Below, in pieces: positions 10,668 to 20,195 of a DNA stretch of 64,000 bases. The stretch is taken from contig NC_060213.1 in NCBI RefSeq assembly GCF_021130785.1, forward strand, positions 119,851,001 through 119,915,000, given 5' to 3'. The position numbers and the translations under genes were made by a program. Position 1 is the first letter of the stretch; the number at the start of each line of letters is the position of its first letter. The notes beneath the pieces are model-generated. The model worked only from the letters and a program-made list of their open reading frames with translations, had not been told where the DNA came from and searched no databases. Source of the DNA: Homalodisca vitripennis. Taxonomy: Eukaryota > Arthropoda > Insecta > Hemiptera > Cicadellidae.

Positions 10668-11640
10668 ACTTCGTAAACTTAAAACTTGTGAAATTGAGGG
10701 CTACTTATTAAACTGGTTTGGGTGTTACTTGGAAAATGTACATTCTATTGTAAAGCTTTCAGTCAGATAGAATAGTATTCAATTATTGAAGCAAGGGGTT
10801 ACGCAAGGGAGTATTTTAGGTCCGAGTTTCTTTAATGTTTATGTTAAAGCTCTTGCAAAAATGAGTTTTCATATAGCAATGTGACTATGTGGCCTATGCT
10901 GATGAAACAGTGATTACTTTCGCCCATATAGACCGTGTTATTGCAGAGAGTTTTAATCAGAAGGATTATAATAATTTACTCAAATGGGCACACGATAATA
11001 AGCTCAATATTAACACACAATAAACTGTAGATTCCATTTTCATACATCTCGTAGTCATAATTGTGATTGTCCTTTTCTTGATACGATAAATAACTCTCAA
11101 TGTCAAAAATTAAATGTCCTTCTTATCCCAAAATAATCAGGGTCAATCTTTGATTCTAACATGAATTGGGAACGCCATAGAAATAATGGGATGGATAGGT
11201 TTAGAGTGGAAAAATTGTATTTTCTTAGAAGACCAAGAGCAGCACTCAAACTCATCTGTAGATGTATGTTTGAATCCTTAATTAGACACGGTGTTGAAGT
11301 GTGGAGTGTCGTCTCTCAATCTGCACTTGCGCGCATTGAAAGTTTGTAAAGGAGACGCCGTTATTAGTTTCGAGTCTTCCCACCCCTAAATATGTCATGA
11401 AGTTATATTGTCCATGAACACATATACATCCAAAGCTTTTGATTAAATGCAAACTATTTTAATCGTATTATAGATCCATAAATTTTAAGGAACCAAATAT
11501 TACAACTCGTTATAACTTTAAATCTCTAAAGCAGTTAAATTTTATAAATTCTTCAACCCTTTCGGAAAAAGTTTATTGAGCTACGTAACTCCGAAAATAT
11601 TTGACAGGTTACTGAACGTTTAGAAACATTCTACAGTGTG
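10668..11640 (+). pseudogene. degenerate LINE reverse transcriptase fragment
   Basis: Plus-strand pieces in RT order are LRKLKTCEIEGYLLNWF (pre-motif B region), KQGVTQGSILGPSFFNVYV (equivalent to GVPQGSILGP), YVAYADETVITF (YADD with the second D changed to E), LLKWAHDNKLNIN, FDSNMNWERH, and then FLRRPRAAL and LIRHGVEVWSVVSQ in the 11161-11349 frame. Frames change several times and stops are frequent. The element is truncated at its 5' end, since no endonuclease was found, and belongs to the CR1/Jockey side of the LINE tree. The change at the second catalytic D also makes it inactive. Confidence 0.75.
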
Positions 11641-13327
11641 AAAACTTATATATTGTTTTTACTTATTTTATACATAGAACTCATAATCATATCAATATCT
11701 GACGCATTTCAATGATTTAAATGAACATATAATACTTATCATTGTGTTTATAAACTATACTGTAGCTGTTTATTATTGTGTTGTGTAGTTAGTGTATGGG
11801 TAAATTGCATTTGTTCCTTTATAAATTAGTAATGTTATATTACCGATTTATTGTGTAAAATTCAAATTAATGAGTGTTTTTTACTTTTCTAATAGCGTAT
11901 TTACCTATTTATCCCTTGGATTTTAATATATATATATATATATATTATATGTTTCGTATAGTTTTGTTTATATAAATATGTTGCACCACCGCATAGAGTC
12001 CATGATAATGTTATGGTTTTATTTTTACTTTACTGCTAAGATTTCTCAAACTATATGTGGGCAAATCAATACATTTGATATTTATCAATCGATATTTTTA
12101 ACGTACATTTATTTTTTAACGTCGATTTATTTTTAAAATTTCAATAACAGTTTTAATTAATTGATTACTTTGATTTATAATACTTATCGCTAGGATATCA
12201 ATCTGGAAAAACAAATAAATACTCAAGAAACAGGATTATTGTTGCTATATTGCTTAAATTTAATATGGTCATATTAGTTAACAAAATAAACACGAATATG
12301 TAATACCTTACTGATAATTACAATTTTCTAAAAATACTTTTACATTGTATTACCTGCCAACATGAAAAGTACCTGTTTCCTCAAAATGTTACGCTCTACA
12401 TTTTTTACAATTTACTAACCAGTGGAAATATAAAGGGGGTAAGTAATTCTATTTTAGCTATAGACAACTTGAAATAGCCATTATGTTTTTTAGAGATAGC
12501 CCTATTAGTAGAGAATAAATAGGAAATATATTTATGCTTTTATGTGTATATTGTTAATGTATGTTCTACAATGGGTGGAAGAAGGGAAGGACTAGTGAAG
12601 TAGTTTCCTGTTTCCACTCAACGTAGAGCTATTGGCAGCTACCAACGTTACACCGGTCAGCTGTACTAGAGTTTTACTTCCTTCTTGTTTACTGCTTAAT
12701 TGTTTACAATTGTTTTTGGTTGTGTTATTCAATTTATATGTGATCTTATTATATACCTGATAAGGTATGTAATTTTATAAGTCACGTTATAGTTACTTTT
12801 ATGCCAAAATATATCAGAGAGCTTCACGTGTCCTGCAATGCTTGTGGTTGGCAAAACATAATTTATAAATGAACAAGGGTTACTAATCGGTTTACTCTAA
12901 ACAGAGAGATTATAAATACATTTTCAATATGAGGACATATAGCTTTGCACTTATAAATATGATGAGTGTCATAAGACATTATGATAGAATTGACTTGCTT
13001 TCTCAGTACCTACATTGAAATGAATACGTGTGCTAGGAAATTCAGAACTTATTTTACTGTATAAGAGGTTAAAAATAACGCAATATTGAATTAAAAATAT
13101 TGGTGGGAATTTTTTTTAAACCAACACAGAGTTCTCTGCAAAATAATAAAATCTAGTATATTATTAGCAAATATAGACAAACTTAAATGTACATAAGAGT
13201 CTAAAGGATACATCACTGCATCAAACTTCATAGGTAGATTACAAGAAAATTGGTTAAGCATTTAAATGAAAACCGTATTCCTACCAATAAACCACATGAT
13301 GGATCAGCTGGTATTAAAAAAAAGATT
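11641..13327. other. AT-rich, one TA microsatellite
   Basis: A short TA run lies at 11927-11946. A GC-richer patch near 12590-12700 has no recognised gene. Nothing else was seen. Confidence 0.4.
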
Positions 13328-13749
13328 ATTAAATATATACTTCAACTATATATACAGGGTGACAATTAAGTCTGGAACCTCTTTTTTAATTTTTGAACCA
13401 CAATTGAAAGACATACCAAAGTTCACACGTGCTTACTGGTGATAGTAACGCAAACATCTGCCAAATTACCGACCGGATAATCCCTTTGGGGGACGGTCCA
13501 TAAGGAGTCACACAAAATTCTTAAATAGCAGCATAGTTCAAGTTTGGTATGAAATTATAGGTCTTACTTAGCAGAGTACAATGCCGCAAACCGGACTTCA
13601 AAAGGTGGATTCATTCAGTAGTTATAGCTATTTGAATTTTAAAACAATTGAACAATGTAAAAGTATTACAAGTAAACACCAATTTTTAAGTACCTGTGAT
13701 CAAAGTAAGTGTTCCAAATGTTCCCCTCCCATCATCTGGCAATGTTCTA
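13328..13749 (+). repeat. left inverted arm of the mariner-like element
   Basis: This is the inverted counterpart of 15030-15452, with only occasional mismatches (for example TTTGG against TTAGG near 13542). It begins with the terminal CAGGGTGACAATTAAGTC block and ends at the inverted copy of the transposase 3' end, near CATCTGGCAATGTTCTA. Confidence 0.85.
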
Positions 13750-14006
13750 ATCGAAGCCAAGAATCAATAATTATTACCAATAACACAACTACTGTTAGAA
13801 TGTGAAAGTGGTTCTTTGGGATTTCCCAAAGAGTGAACTTTGACCCCAAAGTGAACTTTGACTGCAAACCGTTGTTATCTGTATTTTGTTAGGAAGGTAA
13901 AAGTTCAGTTGCACTGAAGCTTTCAGCGGGTTTAGTTATGGAGATGGAATAATTTGCAGTAATTAACAAGTTTTAAAATTGGATATTAATTTGTTTATTT
14001 ACTTTT

Positions 14007-15080
14007 ATGTCACTTAGTGAGCTTGAAAGGATAACTCTTTTAATGAGGCGTGGGTGGTGAGATAATGAAAGATCATATGAACCACTTAAAACTTTATTCA
14101 ATGATACTTTTCCCAGAGAGATATAATATCCCTAAGTCCACAGTAATAAAGACAGTGGCCCGTTTTGTAGAGACTGGTAGCGTTAACGATCGTGTCAGAA
14201 CTGGAAGACCAACAAAAGTGACTGGTGAAGCCGCATCATTAGATGTTGTTCAGTCTTTCGTCGAGAATCCAAATGAATCAGTTAGATCTGCTGCAGAAAC
14301 TCATGAAATGTGTCGTGAGTCAGTCAGAAAAGTGTTAAAAAAGGTAGCTTTAAAGGCGTACCAAGTACATCTGATTCAGGAACTAAACGAAGAAGACTTC
14401 TATCGGCGGCTCGAATTTTGTGAAGTAATGATGGATAGAATTGACCGAAAACAAATCCTTTGAACGATATTTTATTTTCTGATGAGGCAATATTTATGTT
14501 GCAAGGCAGCGTCAATAGACATAATTGTCGGTATTGGGACAACATTAATCCGCACTGGAAAGAAGAGAGTCATACACAGCATCCACAGAAACTTAACGTT
14601 TGGGCAGGTATTATAGGAAATCAAATTGTGGGCCCATTATTTATCAATGGTAATTTAAATGGTGACTCGGATCTAGCAATGCTCCAAAATGAGATAATTC
14701 CTGCACTACAAGCTGCTCTTGGTCGACAATTTCAAAGAATTTATTTCCAACAAGATGGCGCGCCACCACACTTTGCTCTCCTTGTTAGAGAATACTTGGA
14801 TACAATATTCCCTCACGGATGGATTGGAAGACGTGGTGCAGTAGAGTGGCCTGCTCGTTCCCCTGATTTATCTCCACTGGATTTTTTTTTTTTGGGGGAT
14901 ACCTCAAAGATAACATTTATCGTACTAAGCCTCGAGATTTGGCGCACCTATGAAATCTCATAGTCCAAGAAGCTCAAGATATTCCTCGTGACTACCTTCA
15001 AAATGCAGTGGATGGCTTTTAAAACCGCCTAGGACATTGCCAGACGATGGGAGGGGAACATTTGGAACACTTACTTTGAT
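14007..15080 (+). pseudogene. Tc1/mariner-superfamily transposase, predicted DD41D, broken
   Basis: An ATG at 14007 opens MSLSELERITLLMRRGW, the typical start of this transposase group (a DUF4817-like N-terminal helix-turn-helix). An in-frame TGA follows at 14058. The frame at 14050-14463 holds IPKSTVIKTVARFVETGSV and GRPTKVT, the second DNA-binding part. After a frameshift near 14460, the catalytic domain (14463-14890) contains LFSDEAIF (first D), YFQQDGAPPHF (second D), and then WPARSPDLSPLDFF (third D). Forty-one residues separate the second and third D, hence DD41D. A further frameshift lies in the T run at about 14883-14894. Intact relatives cut and paste their own element at TA sites. 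This copy cannot make an active protein. Confidence 0.88.
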
Positions 15081-15452
15081 CACAGGTACTTAAAAATTGG
15101 TGTTTACTTGTAATACTTTTACATTGTTCAATTGTTTTAAAATTCAAATAGCTATAACTACTGAATGAATCCACCTTTTGAAGTCCGGTTTGCGGCATTG
15201 TACTCTGCTAAGTAAGACCTATAATTTCATACCTAACTTGAACTATGCTGCTATTTAAGAATTTTGTGTGACTCCTTATGGACCGTCCCCCAAAGGGATT
15301 ATCCGGTCGGTAATTTGGCAGATGTTTGCGTTACTATCACCAGTAAGCACGTGTGAACTTTGGTATGTCTTTCAATTGTGGTTCAAAAATTAAAAAAGAG
15401 GTTCCAGACTTAATTGTCACCCTGTATATATAGTTGAAGTATATATTTAATA
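15030..15452 (-). repeat. right inverted arm of the mariner-like element
   Basis: Reverse complement of the left arm. It includes the transposase C-terminus (GGEHLEHLL, stop at about 15078-15080) and then non-coding DNA out to the terminal GTCACCCTGTATATATAG. Confidence 0.85.
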
Positions 15453-15460
15453 TATTTAAT

Positions 15461-15748
15461 GGGAGGGGAACATTTTGAACACTTACTTTGATCACAGGTA
15501 CTTAAAAATTTGCTTTTTACTTGTAATACTTAATAATTTAACAATTTTTCACTAGTTTTTAAAATTCAAACAGCTATAACTACTGAATGAATCCACCTTT
15601 TGAAATCCGGTTTGCGGAATTTGCTAAGTGAGACCATTATTTTGATACAAAACTTAACCTATGCTGCTATTTAAGAAAATTGTGTGATTCCTTGTGGACC
15701 GTCCCCCAAAGGGATTATCCGGTCGTTAATTGGGCAGATGTGTGCGTA
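15461..15748 (+). repeat. third, diverged copy of the mariner right end
   Basis: It starts at GGGAGGGGAACATTTTGAAC and follows the right arm (15049-15345) base for base, with many substitutions and small indels, to GGCAGATGTGTGCGT, where it stops short of the terminus. It lies directly behind the intact right arm in the same orientation. It is older or faster diverged than the near-identical inverted arms. Confidence 0.8.
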
Positions 15749-15804
15749 TCTTTAATGTAAAATCATTCTTTTTCAATTTTTGTCTAATATTAAAATCGAT
15801 CCTA

Positions 15805-15935
15805 TCCTTTCAAGCTGCCCGCCTGCCCCGCCAATGGTGGTGGTTCGAAAGTCATATTTAAGATGTTGGTCGACAGGTTAAGTGTTACAGAAGACTTCCT
15901 AGCCCTAAAGTCGCCTAGTAAGATAAAACATATCT
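15805..15935 (+). mobile_element. 5'-truncated SINE sharing its body with the 18.4-kb copy
   Basis: The blocks CCCGCC..CCGCCAATGGTGGTG, GTTCGAAAGTCA and CAGGTTAAGTGTTACAGA, and then GCCCTAAAGTCGCC, match the 3' two thirds of the SINE at 18335-18565 in the same order. The 5S-like head is missing, as expected for 5' truncation. Confidence 0.65.
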
Positions 15936-15977
15936 ACTTTACCTTATTTATTCACAAAAAATTACAAGTTTATAATC

Positions 15978-16037
15978 AACTCTCGGGAACGAATCCTACG
16001 TCGAATCAACTCTCGGGAACGAATCCTAGGTCGAATA
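15978..16037 (+). repeat. two-copy 30-bp tandem repeat
   Basis: The unit TCAACTCTCGGGAACGAATC plus CTACGTCGAA occurs twice in succession with one or two differences. The function is unknown. Confidence 0.75.
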
Positions 16038-16150
16038 AACTAATTCAGACAGCGAAGTACGTTTGTTCCTATAGCAAATCTTTTGTGAGCAAACATGGCA
16101 CGACTGTCATTGTACAAATTGAATTAAAATGATAGTGCAATTGAAACTAA

Positions 16151-16185
16151 GAATATACATTTTCATATTATTCCAATAATTAATT
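16151..16185 (+). repeat. left arm of a 35-bp inverted repeat around a LINE
   Basis: GAATATACATTTTCATATTA and the following 15 bases recur inverted at 17259-17293 with one mismatch in 35. The symmetry does not obviously extend in either direction. The arms lie just outside the LINE fragment at 16200-17225. Confidence 0.75.
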
Positions 16186-16199
16186 GTGTACTTAGATTC

Positions 16200-17225
16200 A
16201 ATAAAAGTCAAAAGTCAAAATATTTTTATTGTACATTCATCAAGAATTACAATATTGTCAATAAACAAAAATCATTTTAGCTTTAGTCAGATTGTAGGGG
16301 TTCTCCGTTGTTTTTGAAGAATTCGCTTATGGTGTAGAATGGTCTTCTCACTACCCATGTCTTCAATTCTCGTCTTAGCCGATCTCCAGTGAAGTCCTTC
16401 ATGAATGCAGGTAGATGGTTTTTTCTCTGATAGGGTGGTGCGATGGACTGGCAAGTTATATCTTGAGCCATGACGAGTGTTGTAGGAGTGGAAGACTCTG
16501 TTTTTTGTGGTGAAAGTTTGTCCACATAGAGGATACTTTCTTGTATGTAAAGAGATACAACTGTCATGATCTCTAGGTCTTGGAATGCCTGACGACAAGT
16601 TTGACGTGGTTCAAGGTTCGCCAATGCTCTGACAGCCTTCTTCTGTAGAAGGAGAATCCGGTTGATATTGTGTGTTGAGGTTCCTCCCCAGACTAGTAGA
16701 CCATAACGGATATAAGATTCTACTAATGCAAAATAAGCTGTTTTGGCTGCTGCTAGTCCTGCAATCCATTTTATTCTTCGGCCGACATATATGCTTGTAC
16801 TGATTTTTCTAGACAAGTGGTCCGTCCAAGTGAACTTGCTGTCGATCAATACACCAAGGAATTTTGTTTGTTTTGATTCTGTTATGCCTACTGCGTTGGG
16901 GACTTGGTCTTTTTTGTGGTGAAGTGTATTTGGGTTGTCTTGGTGGGATTTATTGCAAGGTCGTTTATATTGCAGTAGTGTATTGCTGTATTCATGGCTG
17001 TTTTTATGTGGTTGGATTGTTCAATAGCTGTGTTGTTGCTAAATAGTAGTGTGGTGTCGTCAGCATACATAACTGTATTTGTGTTTTGGCTCTGCATTAC
17101 TATGTGGAAGTCATTTGTTACTAATAGAAAGAGTATTGGTCCCAGGACTGAGCCTTGGGGCACTTCTTGTCATCTGTTGTGGTTTGGATTGATAGGTGGA
17201 GACTTGAACTTTCCGTGAGTGTTGT
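16200..17225 (-). mobile_element. 5'-truncated LINE fragment (RT to 3' end)
   Basis: The minus strand carries, from 17218 downwards, a GVPQG-like start (MPQGSVLGPILFLLVTND), YADDTTLLFSNN and a thumb-like region. The C-terminal domain follows at 16849-16283. An AATAAA lies at about 16230-16225, and the 3' end shows a short GACTTTT repeat. The 5' part (endonuclease and first half of RT) is missing. The C-terminal blocks CRQAFQDLEIMTV and FYTISEFFKNN are close to those of the LINE at 28.2-29.9 kb, so the two belong to one lineage in the CR1/Jockey assemblage. Confidence 0.88.
16283..17218 (-). pseudogene. LINE ORF2 C-terminal half, frameshifted
   Basis: The first frame (about 17163-16888) holds RT motif B (MPQGSVLGP) and motif C (MYADDTTLLF), then INPTKTTQIHF. 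The second frame (16849-16283) opens with SKFTWTDHLSRKIS and continues through YIRYGLLVWGGTSTHNINR and QKKAVRALANLEPR to the conserved tail. The frame changes between 16888 and 16849. The YADD catalytic pair is intact, but the remainder of the RT domain is absent, so the copy is dead. Confidence 0.85.
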
Positions 17226-17258
17226 AATTCCAAATAAACAAATACATGTATACTTCTT

Positions 17259-17293
17259 AATTAATTATTGGAATAATATTAAAATGTATATTC
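17259..17293 (-). repeat. right arm of the 35-bp inverted repeat
   Basis: Inverted partner of 16151-16185 (34 of 35 bases match). Confidence 0.75.
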
Positions 17294-17491
17294 TTTTGTA
17301 TATATTATACTTTTGAACTTATTTTTTTAAAGGTAAAGCATTTAACTCTCATGATATGTACGAGTGTTAATATATGTCTCTTGTAAATGTGTGTGTGTTT
17401 AGAAAAAAAAAAACCTACGTTTAAATGGATTAAAAAAAATTAGCTAAAAGACCATGAAACATACACTTTCTTCGAGAATAATAATAGCTTA

Positions 17492-17493
<2 letters not shown>

Positions 17494-17528
<35 letters not shown>
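17494..17528. repeat. (TA)n microsatellite
   Basis: Uninterrupted TA dinucleotides, just before the truncated SINE copy at 17541. Confidence 0.95.
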
Positions 17529-17529
<1 letters not shown>

Positions 17530-17540
17530 CTCATAATAAT

Positions 17541-17604
17541 ACTTTTTGCGATTCAATGTTTATTGAAATTAAATAAGGCAATTGCCATTTATACAATTTA
17601 ATGT
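17541..17604 (+). mobile_element. 3' body of the tRNA-type SINE, truncated copy
   Basis: Sixty-four bases, beginning ACTTTTTGCGATTCAATG, are identical to 17795-17858. The tRNA-like head is absent here. Confidence 0.75.
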
Positions 17605-17720
17605 TATTACAAAAGTCATTTGACAGGTATTTGGTCTTCCGATCATATGTTAGTTTGCTTATTTAAACGCATATGTGACAGATACGGCCAAATACAAAAT
17701 AATTTAATCGGAAAACGTAA

Positions 17721-17854
17721 GCGCTCTGTGGTGTAATGGTAGCACATTCACCCGGCAAGTGAGAGATCCGGGTTCGACTTTCGGAGGAGCAAGTACTTTT
17801 TGCGATTCAATGTTTATTGAAATTAAATAAGGCAATTGCCATTTATACAATTTA

Positions 17855-17891
<37 letters not shown>
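17721..17891 (+). mobile_element. tRNA-derived SINE with TA tail
   Basis: The head at 17721-17791 keeps a tRNA layout. There is an A-box-like TGGTGTAATGG (17729-17739), a D-stem GTG/CAC, an anticodon stem TTCAC/GTGAG around a 7-nt loop CCGGCAA (anticodon GGC if read as a tRNA, that is alanine), and a B-box-like GGTTCGACTTT (17770-17780). The acceptor stem pairs only partly, so this is not a functional tRNA gene. A 64-bp unrelated body (17795-17858) and a TA-repeat tail follow, which is the SINE arrangement. Confidence 0.75.
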
Positions 17892-17895
<4 letters not shown>

Positions 17896-17926
17896 CATAT
17901 ATACATTAAATTGTATAATATATATC
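17845..17926. repeat. palindromic TA-rich hairpin
   Basis: TATACAATTTAATGTATATA at the left is mirrored by TATACATTAAATTGTATAAT at the right, with TA repeats between. The whole could fold into one long hairpin. It overlaps the SINE tail. Confidence 0.75.
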
Positions 17927-17929
17927 GTG

Positions 17930-18330
17930 TATATTGTATATAAATAATACAATCTCTTAGGACAAGACTGTTGTAAAGAGTGTTATAACAAAATAATGAA
18001 TCCAATAATTTTCTCCAAGGAATGCGACCATTCTCTAAAGGTTCCATTCCTGTCAGTATGACAGAGGTTATTTTGACAGGAATGTGAGAGGATTAAGATG
18101 AGTTCCCGTCCCACATACCGTATTGCACAGTTCCTTTGAAAAGTACACAGGGGCCGGAAATTGTTTTTCACGTCTTGACGCCTCCTATAGTGCATAATTA
18201 CAACCATGTCTTGAGCCGTTGTGTCTGGGGAGTAGGTTTATTACACTGTGGCTCGTAGTGTTGGACTTGTCAATGTTTACGACACTTATATTCCAAGAGC
18301 TGAGACCCAATTCGTATTATAAAAACATAA
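17930..18330. other. no gene recognised
   Basis: GC content is somewhat higher than the average of the window and several short inverted matches are visible (for example TTCCATTCCTGTCA and TGACAGGAATG near 18040-18090). No known element was identified. Confidence 0.35.
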
Positions 18331-18334
18331 AACC

Positions 18335-18565
18335 TTTTTCCAAAGGCGCAGTGTAGCAGGTACAGTGGTTATCGCAAGATACCATATCCAGTAACGTCGA
18401 GCGTGGTTGCTGCATGGATGGCTGACCGCTGAGCGACCCTGAGCTTGCAAGCAGCCGTCACGCCCGGCCATTAGTGGTGTTTCGGAAGTCACCGTTTTTG
18501 ACCCCCAGGTTAAGTGTTAGAGAGGGCTTATTAACCCTAACTTCGTCGGATAAATGCGACATTCT
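18335..18565 (+). mobile_element. SINE with a 5S rRNA-like head
   Basis: The segment GTAACGTCGAGCGTGG at about 18392 followed by GGATGGCTGACCGC at about 18415 matches the internal promoter region of 5S rRNA genes (A-box/IE, then C-box, which read AGCAACGTCGGGCGCGG and GGATGGGTGACCGC in typical 5S genes). A body with GCCCGGCCATTAGTGG and TTCGGAAGTCACC and a 3' part (AGGTTAAGTGTTAGAGAGGG, CCCTAACTTCG) follow. The body is shared with 15805-15935 and the 3' part also with 2096-2170. This is the make-up of a SINE3-class (5S-derived) element. The 5' edge is not certain. Confidence 0.55.
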
Positions 18566-19744
18566 TTGTTTGACTTTGGCAACCTGGATTCCCCTTACGA
18601 AAGTAAGCGATCGAGTTACATTTTGTGAAAAGAGGGTATCAAGAGGGTTGGAAAATCGAAAGATATTTTTTTTCTCAGATCATACGTTTGGCACGCTTAA
18701 ACCTTGACAAGTATATAAGTGTTAAATCAGTGTCAGCTAACCGAACGAAGAGTGACTATTTGGCATCTAAGAGGATTTTTAATCTCTTTAACTGTCTAAC
18801 TCTACTATTATGATCATCGGTTAGATCATATGTAATTTCCGGATTCTTTCATTTCGAGACATATTCCTGGTAGAACCCCCTTCCCTCCACCATCATAAGC
18901 TTTAGATGGGTTAGATTCCTTTCAAATATCTAAGGACACGTTTCGCTCTTGTCATGAATGAACTAAACCTACTTGAACGATAACTCCCACACTGTGTTGC
19001 GGTCTACCTGACAAGTGTGGCAGGAGGTATATAATTGACACAAATACGGTACTATCTGTTGTATGTAAACTTATACTAACCTTATGTATATAAAGTCAAA
19101 TTGTACTTATTTTAGTGATCAGAGAACTTATGAATTTTTATTTTCAAATGATAGATCTTGAATCAAATACAGAAAACAGATCAGCTTAAAGAGTTATCGT
19201 GGATTAGTATTGTTTATGGTTTAAAATATGGTATTGTATATTGTATATTGTTATTAAAATATTGTTTATGGTATTAATAATAGTTTTAGTTCGTATTCAA
19301 AGGAAATTCGTAAAATATTTTAGTTTTTTTAAGTAATCTTTGAGTTACAATCTAGATGACAAAACATTTACGTTTTAAGTTCGGTCATGTATAAAGATAG
19401 ATAACCACTTTCTAACCTCAACATTCTGATGATAAAGAACCTGCACAAGCCCTTCAAGGGAATAAAGAATTAAATCATTGCATCTGCGAGTCTGCTGCGA
19501 CATATTGTAATGCTGTTACACCGGACCGATAATCCCTTAAGCTATGATATGAGAGGGAGCTCTTAATACGGCATAAGTACATTGTTACTGTAATTCATTC
19601 ATTATAATGCTGTTAGACCGTCTTCATTTGGGCCTCAGAAGCTGCCATATGCTTATCGGTGTAATTCTCCTTAATAACTTCTTTTAATATAATTTAACAT
19701 GTACATATTAGAAAACATGATCTACACAGTATAAAGACTGGTAA
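18566..19744. other. no gene recognised
   Basis: AT-rich with scattered GC-richer patches and only short frames without motifs. Confidence 0.4.
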
Positions 19745-20195
19745 TCATACTTGAAATAATGAAATGCAGCACCGAATGGCTATCTAAAGCTCCGTTTTTT
19801 ATCCTATTGGCCTAGACATTAGTAACCATATTCAGTGTAATGAAATACAGCACGGCATGGCTGTCGAGAACTCCATTGTACAATATCCTCACGGCCTGGT
19901 TAACGTTTCTGGCAGGATGAAATAAAACAAAGTAAGGCTGACGAGAACTACATTGAATAATATCCTCACGGCCTGGTTAACGTTTCTGGCAGGCTGAAAT
20001 AAAACAAAATAAGGCTGACGAGAACTACATTGAATAATATCCACACGGCCTGGTTAACGTTTCTTGCAGGATGAAATAAAACAAAGTAAGGCTGACGAGA
20101 ACTCCATTGTATAATACCCTCACGGTCTAACGTACTTGGTTGTCATAATGAAATACAGCACAGCCTGGATGTCAAATACTCTATTGTAAATTCTA
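19745..20195. repeat. 77-bp minisatellite
   Basis: Units start GAGAACT(C/A)CATTG at 19866, 19943, 20020 and 20097, exactly 77 bp apart. They share TCACGGCCTGGTTAACGTTT and AAATAAAACAAAGTAAGGCT. The three central units are nearly identical. More diverged partial units lie on both sides (from 19745 and up to about 20195). Confidence 0.9.

Larger units (their letters stand above)
13328..15452 (+). mobile_element. mariner-like DNA transposon with about 420-bp inverted arms
   Basis: The outermost 50 or so bases are exact inverted copies that start ATTAAATATATACTTCAAC and continue TATATACAGGGTGACAATTA. The symmetry then runs inward for about 420 bp. Between the arms lies a plus-strand transposase pseudogene. 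The last codons of the transposase and its stop fall inside the right arm, so the left arm contains an inverted copy of the gene's 3' end. Mariner TIRs are usually tens of bases long. The arms therefore look like a rearranged structure in which the right end replaced or joined the left end. AT/TA-rich flanks hide any TA target duplication. Confidence 0.85.

Noticed and set aside
13581..13805. 74-codon plus frame in the left arm
   Set aside because: It is the inverted non-coding end of the mariner-like element.
17721..17791. Functional tRNA-Ala gene
   Set aside because: The acceptor stem pairs only partly, U33 is replaced by C and the B box is imperfect. A 64-bp body follows that recurs elsewhere, so a SINE is the better reading.
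18390..18430. True 5S rRNA gene
   Set aside because: Only the internal promoter region matches. The 5' and 3' parts of 5S rRNA are missing or replaced.
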